Source: Clostridiales bacterium UBA3953 | GTDB lineage: Bacteria > Bacillota > Clostridia > Oscillospirales > CAG-272 | Length of the DNA: 39,279 nt | Assembly: GCA_002385415.1 (NCBI GenBank) | Contig: DGDL01000050.1 | Span: 1-39,279, forward strand | Reading direction: 5' to 3' | Part shown: piece by piece, positions 1 through 7,202 of the stretch | How positions within the stretch are numbered: the first letter of the stretch is position 1 | Layout: every line of letters starts with the position of its first letter | Made by a program: the position numbers and the translations under genes | The notes under the pieces: generated by a model | The model's input: only the letters and a program-made list of their open reading frames with translations | What the model was told of the DNA's origin: nothing | The model's database searches: none

Positions 1-34
1 AGGGTTGTAGGTTCGAGTCCTACTTGGGGAGCCA
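1..34 (+). tRNA. 3' part of a tRNA, cut by the contig edge
   Basis: The T arm is visible as GTAGG, the loop TTCGAGT, and CCTAC. It is followed by the acceptor strand TTGGGGA, discriminator G and an encoded CCA. The anticodon lies outside the window, so the isotype cannot be read. The T arm and the G discriminator with an acceptor 3' strand ending GGGGA look most like bacterial tRNA-Asn, but this is a resemblance only. A strong terminator follows directly, so this is the last tRNA of its transcript. Confidence 0.85.
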
Positions 35-69
35 AAAAAGAGGAGTCCAAATTCCGGACTCCTCTTTTT
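35..69. terminator. Bidirectional rho-independent terminator
   Basis: A 14-bp perfect stem (35-48 with 56-69) has a 7-nt loop. It has A5 on its left flank and T5 on its right, so it can stop transcription in both directions: from the tRNA on the plus strand and from thiN on the minus strand, whose stop codon is at 80. Confidence 0.9.
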
Positions 70-79
70 CATTTGCATT

Positions 80-745
80 TCAGCAGAAAAGTACAACAAC
101 AAGCGTGCCGCGTTTGACTTCTATAACCACATTTTCGGAGCGCGCCTCGTTGCTGACACCAAGCGGAAAGTCGGGCTGCAGAGTCTCGTTTGTAAGAGTG
201 TATTTGGTACCGGAAATTGTGACATCTTCAGCTGTACCGCCTTGTGCAAAAACAGAAATTGTCGCTCCGATACGGGCAACAAGATCAATGCGGCTGTCTG
301 TAATCGCGGTGATCAAATATCCTTTGCCGTAAAGCCGGCCGGTGGCGCCTCTGTGAGATAAATAAACAAGTGTTTGGATGTTTGCGAGCAGGTGATCTAC
401 ACGTTTACCACCGGTGCCGCCGTAAAGCTCAAAAAAGGTAAACCCGCGTTTCAGCCCTTCTTTAACAGCGAGCATCATGTCGGTGTCGTCTTTTTCTATT
501 GGGAATCGGAGTATTTCGGTTCCTTTTTTTATGCAATAATACTCGATATCGCGGTCAAGCGAGTCAAAATCACCAAGAATAATATCGGGAACAAGTCCGT
601 GTCTGATAATATTTTGAAGGCCGGCGTCTGCCGCGATCAGAATATCGTCATGTGAGGGATTTTCATGCAGTCCAAAAAAATCGCCGGCACCGACAATAAT
701 GCACCGGCCAATTCTCTTGCTGGCATCAGCCGTGAAATCGGTCAT
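80..745 (-). CDS. thiN: Thiamine pyrophosphokinase
   Basis: This 221-residue cytosolic enzyme would transfer pyrophosphate from ATP to thiamine to make the cofactor TPP. The N-terminal half carries the family signature: ADAGLQN near residues 40-46 and, a little later, PDIILGDFDSLD, the acidic ATP/Mg site. Further on are the conserved EKDDTDMMLA and GGTGGKRVDHLLAN segments. The length is normal (about 210-230). The ATG at 745 is preceded by GGAGCT at a good distance. It is a single-gene unit between its own promoter near 800-827 and the shared terminator at 35-69. In many Clostridia thiN follows rsgA and rpe, but neither is present here. Confidence 0.93.
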   Translation of the reverse strand: MTDFTADASKRIGRCIIVGAGDFFGLHENPSHDDILIAADAGLQNIIRHGLVPDIILGDFDSLDRDIEYYCIKKGTEILRFPIEKDDTDMMLAVKEGLKRGFTFFELYGGTGGKRVDHLLANIQTLVYLSHRGATGRLYGKGYLITAITDSRIDLVARIGATISVFAQGGTAEDVTISGTKYTLTNETLQPDFPLGVSNEARSENVVIEVKRGTLVVVLFC

Positions 746-799
746 AAACTGAAAGCTCCTATTTAATCGTAGATATGCATAAAAAAGTAAAGTATAAAT

Positions 800-827
800 A
801 GTATATCATACGGTGCTTAAAAATCAA
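800..827 (-). promoter_or_regulatory. Sigma-A promoter of thiN
   Basis: Read on the minus strand: -35 TTGATT (822-827), 16-bp spacer, -10 TATACT (800-805) with an extended TG one base upstream. The predicted start lies near 793, giving a leader of about 48 nt. No riboswitch-sized leader is present, so no TPP riboswitch is seen here. Confidence 0.65.
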
Positions 828-976
828 GAAAAATCGGGCATCTGGAGCTTATTAAGTGCTTACGCTTATACCAGGGCATACTGTTTTATCTCCCTTGTCG
901 AAGAAGAAAAATAACATCTGCTGCTCTTTACCATGTTTGCTTTATACTCGGCTTTTGCGATTTATCTAAATATTCC

Positions 977-1005
977 TTGACTTAACAATCCGAGCATGCT
1001 ATACT
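977..1005 (+). promoter_or_regulatory. Sigma-A promoter of the 1.0-1.8 kb gene
   Basis: -35 TTGACT (977-982), exactly 17 bp, -10 TATACT (1000-1005). The predicted transcript starts near 1012, only about 9 nt before the first purine-rich ribosome-binding site at 1021-1027. The interval 828-976 between this and the thiN promoter shows no gene. Confidence 0.75.
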
Positions 1006-1017
1006 TCTTTTAAAGAC

Positions 1018-1097
1018 GCAGGGGAGGGCACCCATCACAAAAAACGGCGCGTCAAAAAGCGCAACGGCAAGGGGGAGACACCCATAACAAAAAACGG
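1018..1097 (+). repeat. Duplicated translation-initiation region with non-standard start codons
   Basis: Two near-identical segments, 1018-1047 and 1069-1097, lie 50 nt apart. Each has a G-rich Shine-Dalgarno run (GGGGAGG at 1021; GGGGGAG at 1071), then CACCC, then AUC (1034) or AUA (1084), followed by ACAAAAAACGG. Read from 1034, the first copy encodes a 17-codon peptide beginning ITKNG that ends at the UAA at 1085-1087. The AUA of the second copy overlaps that stop as ATAA. The second copy continues in frame into the gene at 1123. No ATG, GTG or TTG occurs in that frame between the promoter and 1123. Confidence 0.75.
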
Positions 1098-1122
1098 TGA
1101 TGCCGCAAAATGCATAAGAGTC

Positions 1123-1782
1123 GTGGACGAAAGCGGCAATCCGCTTGCGCCGACCTACCCGAAAAGGGCTCGCGGACTGGTCAAAGCCGGACGGGCCCGA
1201 TATGCTCCGGGAGACGAAAATACAATAATATTAAGTGCCCCGAGAAGAACGGGTCCGCCGGTAACAGACTACAATAATTTACCGGAGGATAATAAGGTGG
1301 ATACAGCCTTTACTTATAAAGCAGACGCACAAAACATCGAAGCTGCCGGCACGGCTGAAATTCAGCAGTACACAGCCGACAGGCAGTACAAAGAAAAGAT
1401 GCTCGCCTATATAATGAACAAGATCGACGAGCTGGCGAGATACCCCGAGTACATAGATAATGCGGTCGCAAAGCTCGGAACAATGCAGGTAAACGAGTGT
1501 CCAAACGGCGGGACGGGCGACGCGGCAAGAGCTAACGCGATCGGCAACAGCATCGCGGCGCGCGAGGAAACAAACCGCGCGCTGATCGAGTTCCTCAAAC
1601 AGATTTATAACGACGTCAAGCCCGTAAACGAGCAGGTATTCATATCAACTCCGCAGGAAAGCGCGAGGCTGATGGTTTATCAGATGCTATGCGATTTATT
1701 GTTAAAGACGGACAAAAGTGACGCTGAGTATGAACTTATGAGCAGGGCTCTTGACTCTCTGGACAACTGGAAGAGGAAATAA
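1123..1782 (+). CDS. PLMP/RRXRR-like N-terminal domain protein, function unknown
   Basis: The conservative start is GTG 1123 (219 residues). However, the frame is open upstream, and a start at AUA 1084 would give 232 residues and restore the beta strand AKCIRVVDESG. A good Shine-Dalgarno sits 6 nt before 1084 and none sits before 1123. The first 45 residues contain NPLAPTYPKRARGLVKAGRA, which matches the shape of the PLMP or RRXRR module at the N terminus of IscB-type proteins (N-P-L-x-P, then a run of R/K and GRAR). No RuvC, HNH or zinc-finger part follows. The remainder is a predicted alpha-helical region with no motif recognised. The gene is followed by a GC hairpin at 1796-1819 and then the gene at 1929. 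The homology is inferred from the motif alone. Confidence 0.7.
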   Translation: MDESGNPLAPTYPKRARGLVKAGRARYAPGDENTIILSAPRRTGPPVTDYNNLPEDNKVDTAFTYKADAQNIEAAGTAEIQQYTADRQYKEKMLAYIMNKIDELARYPEYIDNAVAKLGTMQVNECPNGGTGDAARANAIGNSIAAREETNRALIEFLKQIYNDVKPVNEQVFISTPQESARLMVYQMLCDLLLKTDKSDAEYELMSRALDSLDNWKRK

Positions 1783-1795
1783 CACAATATCTATG

Positions 1796-1819
1796 GGCGG
1801 CCTGGTAAAACGGGCCGCC
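1796..1819 (+). terminator. GC-rich hairpin after the PLMP-like gene
   Basis: A 7-bp stem GGCGGCC/GGCCGCC (1796-1802 with 1813-1819) has a 10-nt loop. Only TT follows, with no U tract, so it is at best a weak terminator or an mRNA 3' stabiliser. Confidence 0.45.
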
Positions 1820-1822
1820 TTG

Positions 1823-1831
1823 TGATATAAT
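1823..1831 (+). promoter_or_regulatory. Extended -10 promoter candidate
   Basis: TGATATAAT at 1823-1831 is a perfect extended -10 element, but the hexamer 17 bp upstream (TGGTAA) is poor. If used, transcription would start near 1838 and give a leader of about 90 nt ahead of the gene at 1929. Confidence 0.4.
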
Positions 1832-1928
1832 AACATCGTAGCGGCGAAAAATGACACAAGTTTACCTGCCGTTTCATATACAGATAGCGGGTGCAGCAGC
1901 ATAAAATATCAATATGGGAGGGGCAAAA

Positions 1929-2360
1929 ATGTCAAACGAAGAAATCAAACGTGAAATTAAGAAAATCGCGCCCTCGCTACAGCCCGATGTGCTCCGGCGC
2001 GCGGCAGAGGGGCTGGCAAGACATGAGATAGACATATCAAACCTTGTCAAGCTGGCAGAATGTCTCGAAAACAAAGAAATTGTGACAACCCTCGAGGAAA
2101 CCGACTATGAAAGGTTGAGCGGGGACGTGCTTGAGATGTTCTTGCCGTTCCTTTCCCCCGAGTCGATGTATAAAGTCTTTGAAAAGATAATCGAGGGTGA
2201 GCTTGACTACCAGTTCCTTGCGGTGATGCTGCCGTACTCGGAGTATTTGATCGAGCATGTCGAATGCGCGGTTGTATACGGTGTGCTCGACGAGGGTGCG
2301 CTCGAGATTATCCGAAAATATCAGGAGCAGAAAGATGCTCTGCGTGCGGCTGAAAAGTGA
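1929..2360 (+). CDS. Small helical protein of unknown function
   Basis: This encodes 143 residues from ATG 1929. The start was chosen because GGGAGGGG sits at 1916-1923; a frame-matched upstream ATG at 1914 overlaps that site and is less likely. The protein is acidic, rich in Glu and Leu, and predicted almost wholly helical, with repeated segments such as RLSGDVLEMFLPFLSPESM and MLPYSEYLIEHVECAVVYG. No signal peptide, membrane segment or Cys motif is seen. I do not recognise the family. It lies directly downstream of the PLMP-like gene and ends before a strong bidirectional terminator, so the two may form a small unit, but a shared function is only a guess. Confidence 0.7.
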   Translation: MSNEEIKREIKKIAPSLQPDVLRRAAEGLARHEIDISNLVKLAECLENKEIVTTLEETDYERLSGDVLEMFLPFLSPESMYKVFEKIIEGELDYQFLAVMLPYSEYLIEHVECAVVYGVLDEGALEIIRKYQEQKDALRAAEK

Positions 2361-2415
2361 AGCTGGAAATGTAACGCGGGGTGTGCGCTGCAGAACGCCA
2401 AGAGCAAAGCAATTA

Positions 2416-2444
2416 AAAAAAGCGGCTTTTATGGCCGCTTTTTT
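2416..2444. terminator. Bidirectional rho-independent terminator
   Basis: An 11-bp stem (A-rich arm plus GCGGC at 2416-2426; GCCGC plus T6 at 2434-2444) has loop TTTTATG. It lies between the convergent gene at 1929 and the ferredoxin gene, and suits both directions. Confidence 0.9.
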
Positions 2445-2474
2445 ATTGATAAGTAAGATAAGTAAGTTATACCG

Positions 2475-2645
2475 TTAGTCCTTTTTGGGTGCGTCGACGG
2501 GGCATACATCTGCGCATGCGCCACATTCAATGCACTCATCGGGATCGATTACGTACTTACCGTCTTTTTCGGTGATGCAGTTGACCGGGCACTCTTCTGC
2601 GCATGCCCCGCAAGCAATGCAATCGTCTGTAATTTTGTATGCCAT
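2475..2645 (-). CDS. 2[4Fe-4S] ferredoxin
   Basis: This is a 56-residue electron carrier of clostridial type. Two cluster-binding motifs are complete: CIACGACAEECP at residues 9-20 and CIECGACADVCP at residues 38-49. Both follow C-x2-C-x2-C-x3-C-P. The start MAYKI and the short acidic body are typical of the family. The ATG at 2645 is preceded by GGAGG, and the gene has its own promoter (2677-2705) and a terminator at 2416-2444. It is a plausible electron acceptor for the indolepyruvate oxidoreductase encoded at 11.9-14.6 kb. That pairing is inferred, as the two are not in one operon. Confidence 0.95.
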   Translation of the reverse strand: MAYKITDDCIACGACAEECPVNCITEKDGKYVIDPDECIECGACADVCPVDAPKKD

Positions 2646-2676
2646 TCTTTAAACCTCCGGCTAAATACTACAAGTT

Positions 2677-2705
2677 ATTATAACATGCTTGGGGAGAAAA
2701 ATCAA
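2677..2705 (-). promoter_or_regulatory. Sigma-A promoter of the ferredoxin gene
   Basis: On the minus strand: -35 TTGATT (2700-2705), 17-bp spacer, -10 TATAAT (2677-2682). The predicted leader is about 25 nt and contains GGAGG. Confidence 0.75.
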
Positions 2706-2711
2706 TCTACA

Positions 2712-2738
2712 AAATATTATAATACTGTTATAATATTT
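2712..2738. terminator. AT-only hairpin downstream of ricT
   Basis: An 11-bp perfect stem of only A and T (2712-2722 with 2728-2738, loop TACTG) lies just after the ricT stop at 2745. It may end the adc-darA-holB-ricT transcript, but with no GC pairs it would be weak. It lies just upstream of the ferredoxin -35 element. Confidence 0.4.
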
Positions 2739-2744
2739 CTGACG

Positions 2745-4439
2745 TCATATGTCTAAAATTTCCTCGGCTTTGCCGACCATATCGTTAAGCGGTTCGACGG
2801 CTGCTTTTCTATCATCAGGGAAAGAATCTTCGCTTGTTTGAAGGTCATCGTCGGAGCCGTCTGACAAAAAGTCACCATTTTCTTCTGCCGGCGCGTCGCC
2901 GCTGGCTTCCTCTTCTGCGGACGGGGGAGGCGCAATCTCTTTCAGGTCGGCGCGGTTATAGTAGCGCGGCGACTGGTCAGGATTATCCTGCAGTCGCACC
3001 TTTACAAGTCCGGCGAGCGGGCTGATCTCTGTGACAACTCCGATGCCGTCGGGCGTCTCGACAAGTGTATCGACGCGCGGCGTTTTGGCAAGCTCCTCAA
3101 CATAAGTGTTGTATTCGTAGCGCAAGCAGCACATAAGACGGCCGCAAGTGCCGGATATTTTGGAGCTGTTGAGCGAAAGGTTCTGCTCTTTGGCCATTTT
3201 GATGGACACCTGCCCAAACTCGCTGAGGAAGGTGGTGCAGCAGAGCGGCCGACCGCAGATACCGATGCCGCCCAGCATCTTGGCCTCGTCGCGTATGCCA
3301 ATCTGACGCAGTTCAATGCGCGTGCGGAATATAGACGCAAGGTCGCGTGCCAGCTCGCGGAAGTCGACACGGCCGTCTGCCGAGAAATAGAAGAGCAGTT
3401 TAGAGTTGTCGAAAGTATACTCGACATCGACAAGTTTCATGTCAAGCCCATGCTCTTCTATTTTTTGCAGGCAGATGTTAAAGGCGTCGATTTCTTTGGC
3501 TTCGTTTGCTTTTTTGCGTTCTTCATCTTTGGGGGTCGCCATGCGCAGCACGTTTTTCAGCGGCGGTACAATCTCGGTCACAGGTACAAATCGGTTTGAC
3601 ATAACAACTGTGCCGAACTCAAGGCCACGCGCCGTTTCGACGATAACATTGTCGTCTTTTTGAAGTGCCAAGCCGTTGGGAGAAAAGAAATAGGTTTTCC
3701 CCGAAAGCTTAAAGCGCACGTCCACAATCTCGACCATTTCGACAGGTTCGGCGGGCTGCTCGGGCTGTGGTTTCTCCTCGGGCGGGTCGCCGAACACTAT
3801 TTGGCCGGTATCGTCGGGGAATTTATATTCGCCGGGCCCGAATTCCGGTTCGGGGTCTGGGCCGGGCTGCGGCTCGGTTTTTCTCAGATAAGGCGACATG
3901 AGATAGTCGGGGAACAGTGCCGACGTATCGATGTCGATAACGTTTGGGGGTATGCTTTCGGGGCTTTCGTTTCGATTGGATTTGTTTTGCGAGGAGCGAT
4001 TTCTGCGCGAGCGGTTTTCGTTTTGTTTTTGACTGTTTGCTCTGCTTCTTGAATTTTTCTCGTGCGTTTTATCGGAGTGATTTGCGTTTTGCCGGCGCTC
4101 GGAACGCGACGGTTTTTGCGATTGTTTGCCGTTGCGAGCCCGCTCGCCGTTTGTATGCCGAGAGCCGCCTTCGTAGCGGTTTTTTGCGTTTTTCGACTGA
4201 TTTTTGCCTGTTTGAGATTCTATTGTATCTTTTTTTGTTTCACGAGTGTCTGCTGCCGACTTGCTGTTTTGGCTGCGGGTGTTTTTATATTTACCGCGGC
4301 GGCTTTGCCGCTTTTCGCCGGCCGGTTTGTTGTGCGGGTCGGGTGCGAGTTTTTTATCACCGGTATCTCCGCGAGTGTTTTTATATTCGTCCATTTCGGA
4401 ATTTTGCCTTTCGTGTACCAAATCTATAATTAAGCGCAC
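2745..4439 (-). CDS. ricT: PSP1-domain regulatory protein RicT (YaaT) with a long disordered N-terminal extension
   Basis: The C-terminal part, from about residue 235 (MVEIVDVRFKL) to 505, is a full PSP1/RicT protein with the conserved GICGRPLCCTTF and SGTCGRLMCCLRYEY cysteine segments. In Bacillus, RicT joins RicA and RicF in an iron-sulfur Y-complex that steers RNase Y-dependent mRNA processing. B. subtilis RicT is about 275 residues. Here about 234 residues precede it: a Lys/Arg/Asn/Ser/Gln-rich stretch to about residue 160, then a Pro/Glu-rich stretch. An acidic tail follows the core. The start is uncertain: GTG 4439 lacks a Shine-Dalgarno, and ATG 4394 (MDEYKN) has AAGG about 12 nt upstream. 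It is the last gene of the operon and follows holB as in Bacillus. Confidence 0.9.
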   Translation of the reverse strand: MRLIIDLVHERQNSEMDEYKNTRGDTGDKKLAPDPHNKPAGEKRQSRRGKYKNTRSQNSKSAADTRETKKDTIESQTGKNQSKNAKNRYEGGSRHTNGERARNGKQSQKPSRSERRQNANHSDKTHEKNSRSRANSQKQNENRSRRNRSSQNKSNRNESPESIPPNVIDIDTSALFPDYLMSPYLRKTEPQPGPDPEPEFGPGEYKFPDDTGQIVFGDPPEEKPQPEQPAEPVEMVEIVDVRFKLSGKTYFFSPNGLALQKDDNVIVETARGLEFGTVVMSNRFVPVTEIVPPLKNVLRMATPKDEERKKANEAKEIDAFNICLQKIEEHGLDMKLVDVEYTFDNSKLLFYFSADGRVDFRELARDLASIFRTRIELRQIGIRDEAKMLGGIGICGRPLCCTTFLSEFGQVSIKMAKEQNLSLNSSKISGTCGRLMCCLRYEYNTYVEELAKTPRVDTLVETPDGIGVVTEISPLAGLVKVRLQDNPDQSPRYYNRADLKEIAPPPSAEEEASGDAPAEENGDFLSDGSDDDLQTSEDSFPDDRKAAVEPLNDMVGKAEEILDI

Positions 4440-4448
4440 ATTGCGCGG

Positions 4449-5513
4449 TTACATGTTCAGCCGCGCGGCAATCGCGGCAAGCGTGAGATATATATTTGCA
4501 TTCGCCGAGAGATCAAAGCGGGCTTTGTCCGCGTATTCTGCGACGGCAATCAGCTTTTCGGCCGTAATTTTGCCCGCAAGCTCTGCGGCGGCATTTCTGT
4601 CCGTGAAAAACAGCGGCGGCGCAGAGGCGTCGCTTTTAAATGCTAAAAGGTCGCGCGCCGCTGCCGCAATAAGTGTTAGAAGCTCTGAAAGCTCGTCGCG
4701 GCTATCGGAAAGCGACAAGACATGTGCCGTAAAATCTGCGCGCGCGGTGGCGCCGGACGAAGCATAGAGCCGGAAAAATTTTTCGGCGCGCTCAAACAGT
4801 GCCACAGTGCTGCCACTTTTCTTCGAGCCGAGCAGCTCGAGTGCGCGGCCGACGCTGCCGTCGGCGAGCCGTATGCATCGCTCAAAAGCCTCACGGTCAA
4901 GCTCGCTTTTGCGAGCAGCGTTTTTGTCGTATTTTATTAAAAGATTGGACAGCTCCGCATCCGTAAATTTCTGCATTTTAATTATTGGCGCTCGCGATCT
5001 GACAGTGGGAAGCAGGTTTGCGGAGCTTTCGCATAAAATCAGAAAATATACACCAGACGGCGGTTCCTCAAGCAGCTTGAGGAGCGCGTTTTGCGCCTGT
5101 ACCGTCATATTATCGGCGTCGGGGATAAGATAAAACTTAACGTCAAGGTCGTTTGGAAGTATATAAATGCTGTCGGCTATGGAACGGACGGCCTCAACTC
5201 CGAGCGTTTTGCGGTCGCCTTCGGGTTTGACCGTTATAAAATCGGGGGATATGCCTTCCTTCAGCTTGCGGCAAGCCTCGCATGCAAGGCAGGGGAACGG
5301 GTCGCTGCCGCAGGTCGCGGCGAGCGCAAAGGCAAGTGCCGCCGTATGGCGACCCGAGCCGGGCGGTCCCTCGAAAATATATGCGTGACAAAGCGCATTT
5401 GACGTGGCTGCCGAAGCGAGGATATGCTTTAGCAGATTGTTTCCCCACAGCATATCGGTGACAGCAGAATTAAATTCGCGTCGTCCGGCCGTCATGTTTT
5501 TAGGGTCAGACAT
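4449..5513 (-). CDS. holB: DNA polymerase III delta-prime subunit
   Basis: This 354-residue AAA+ clamp-loader subunit helps load the beta clamp during replication. Visible parts are a Walker-A-like loop GPPGSGRHT with Arg in place of the usual Lys (common in non-hydrolysing delta-prime), a zinc site C-x6-C-x2-C-x2-C (CGSDPFPCLACEAC), and the conserved NALLKLLEEPP and TVRSRA segments. The last replaces the SRC sensor motif. The ATG at 5513 lies inside the end of darA (8-bp overlap), which suggests translational coupling. ricT starts about 10 nt after its stop. The order darA-holB-ricT matches Bacillus yaaQ-(yaaR)-holB-yaaT. Confidence 0.93.
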   Translation of the reverse strand: MSDPKNMTAGRREFNSAVTDMLWGNNLLKHILASAATSNALCHAYIFEGPPGSGRHTAALAFALAATCGSDPFPCLACEACRKLKEGISPDFITVKPEGDRKTLGVEAVRSIADSIYILPNDLDVKFYLIPDADNMTVQAQNALLKLLEEPPSGVYFLILCESSANLLPTVRSRAPIIKMQKFTDAELSNLLIKYDKNAARKSELDREAFERCIRLADGSVGRALELLGSKKSGSTVALFERAEKFFRLYASSGATARADFTAHVLSLSDSRDELSELLTLIAAAARDLLAFKSDASAPPLFFTDRNAAAELAGKITAEKLIAVAEYADKARFDLSANANIYLTLAAIAARLNM

Positions 5514-5829
5514 GCCTGTAATCTTCTATGTTGAGTACGAAAATTGTTGCTCCGCCGACCGTCACCTCTGCCGGGAACGGGGTCATGGTGGAGCTGCCGT
5601 GGCTGAAATCTACGGGAGCGGGCAATACGCGTTTTTTGCTATTTTTACTGATAATGTCGATTACAGCGTCAACGTCACAGTCGGCGACGCCAAGCAGGAA
5701 GGTGGTATTGCCGCTCATGAGAAATCCGCCCGTTGACGAAATTTTGGTGACGGGGAAATTCGCCTTTCTCAGCATCGTGCTGACTGTATAGGCATCATCG
5801 TTGTTAACTATCGCGAGTATGAGTTTCAT
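5506..5829 (-). CDS. darA: Cyclic-di-AMP receptor DarA/PstA (YaaQ family)
   Basis: This is a 107-residue PII-like trimeric protein that binds c-di-AMP. It begins MKLILAIVNNDDA and has the conserved STGGFLMSGNTTFLLGV segment that shapes the nucleotide pocket. The length matches the family (about 109). The start at 5829 is set by GGAGG seven nt upstream; earlier in-frame ATGs would place that site inside the gene. It follows adc by 30 nt and overlaps holB, so it belongs to the same operon. Its presence implies c-di-AMP signalling in this organism. Confidence 0.95.
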   Translation of the reverse strand: MKLILAIVNNDDAYTVSTMLRKANFPVTKISSTGGFLMSGNTTFLLGVADCDVDAVIDIISKNSKKRVLPAPVDFSHGSSTMTPFPAEVTVGGATIFVLNIEDYRHV

Positions 5830-5858
5830 TTTTGCCTCCATGCTTGTTATGTATGGCG

Positions 5859-7196
5859 TCAACTCTCTTGCGCGGTGACAATGGCTGTCATGGCGGGGGC
5901 ATAGTCCATAAGTGTGGAAATTACATCGCTGTCGAACACTTCACCCGGCACGATAACCGGAATCCCCGGCGGATATGGCGCGGCGGGTGCAGCCGCTGTG
6001 CGTCCGTTCGCCTCGGTAACCGGAATGTGCTCCTGCGGGGCGAGCATGGCATCGCGAATCGGCAACGCACGCATCGGCAGCCTGAAAACATACGGTTTTT
6101 CAGGTTTAGGAGGTGTGGGAGAAAAATGTCTGCAGGCGTCGAGCAGCAACTCGAAATCACCGGCGGTGTTTCGCACCGAGGTAAGCAGAACAACCGTGCG
6201 CCCGTCACAGAACTCGCAGACAATACCCCGCTCTGCAAGAAAATCATAAAGCAGGCGCGCTTTTTTGTCGGAGATACAGAGCCTGAACGGGTCATAGGAG
6301 AGCTCAAGCGTGTATCCGAGCGCCAAAAGCTTCTCTCGCGCATCACTTACAAGCGCAAGCAGCCTTGCATGCGCGTGGTCGCCGCGCTCCGCCATTTCAC
6401 GCAGGCAGGCGCAAGCCGACGAGGATATGAGATAGGACGGGCTGGTTGAGACAAACAGCCGCAGTGCAGAGAGAAGCTCATCTTCTGTAAAGGCAAACCG
6501 GGTGTCGCGTGCAGCGTGAAGCAGTGCCGCACCGGTCAGTGCCGGCAGTGTTTTATGAATAGAATCGATGACAAGCGCCGCGCTCTGCCTAAGCGGATGC
6601 AGCCGGCCGCCGTCATAAAAAAGCAGGTGCGAGCCGTGGGAATTGTCGACAACAAGCGGCGCGCCAAGAGTTTCGGCCAGCTTTACAAGCGCGGAAATGT
6701 CGCGCGCCTGCCCGTAATAATCGGGCGAAGTGACAAATACCGCCGAAAATTTCATGTTTGCGTATTTTTCCGAAAGCTCTCCGATATTGTCACGCGCGAG
6801 AGCGCCGGCATTAAACCATACAGGCTCAAGGCCGAGAAGCGCCAATGCGTTTATAACCGAAATATGGGCCTTGCGGTCGCACAGCACGGGGAGCCCGGGC
6901 GCCCGCCTTGCACAGCAGGCAAACGCTGCGCATACGGCCGAAGTTGCGCCGCCGGCGGTTATAACTGTGGCTGCTGTTCCGTATAGCGAGCGCAAAAAGT
7001 CAAGCTCGGCCCGAAAAATGCCGCCGCCCGAGGGGGAATAGAGATTGTCGGTCAAGTCAAGCTCGGTGACATCAAACGTCAGCGCCGAGTCAAAAGGCAA
7101 AAGACCGGCCCCGCGTCCTTTGTGGCCGGGCATGTGAAACCGGGCCTTTGCGCGGGCTGTGTAATCATTTAATGCGCGTGTTACGGAGTCTTTCAT
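5859..7196 (-). CDS. PLP-dependent Orn/Lys/Arg decarboxylase family protein (YaaO/SpeA type)
   Basis: This 445-residue fold-type I decarboxylase family member would act on arginine, lysine or ornithine to form polyamine precursors; the substrate cannot be told from sequence. RFHMPGHKGRG near the N terminus is the family signature. The PLP lysine lies in SIHKTLPALTGAALLH. The C-terminal domain with PPGIPVIVPGE is present. The start MKDSVTRALNDY at 7196 fits the family. An in-frame ATG further upstream at 7223 would place the promoter within the gene. No Shine-Dalgarno precedes 7196, and a strong -10 ends only 6 nt away. It is the first gene of the darA-holB-ricT operon; the Bacillus order yaaO-tmk-yaaQ has lost tmk here. 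Confidence 0.92.
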   Translation of the reverse strand: MKDSVTRALNDYTARAKARFHMPGHKGRGAGLLPFDSALTFDVTELDLTDNLYSPSGGGIFRAELDFLRSLYGTAATVITAGGATSAVCAAFACCARRAPGLPVLCDRKAHISVINALALLGLEPVWFNAGALARDNIGELSEKYANMKFSAVFVTSPDYYGQARDISALVKLAETLGAPLVVDNSHGSHLLFYDGGRLHPLRQSAALVIDSIHKTLPALTGAALLHAARDTRFAFTEDELLSALRLFVSTSPSYLISSSACACLREMAERGDHAHARLLALVSDAREKLLALGYTLELSYDPFRLCISDKKARLLYDFLAERGIVCEFCDGRTVVLLTSVRNTAGDFELLLDACRHFSPTPPKPEKPYVFRLPMRALPIRDAMLAPQEHIPVTEANGRTAAAPAAPYPPGIPVIVPGEVFDSDVISTLMDYAPAMTAIVTAQES

Positions 7197-7202
7197 ACTA
7201 CC

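Noticed and set aside
1018..1097. Start of a CRISPR or tandem repeat array
   Set aside because: Only two copies are present, with unequal flanks; the repeated part is a ribosome-binding site plus the first codons.
4994..5060. Loss of function in holB because Walker A has Arg in place of Lys and the SRC motif is altered
   Set aside because: Delta-prime subunits commonly lack ATPase function and the rest of the protein is intact, so this is normal variation.
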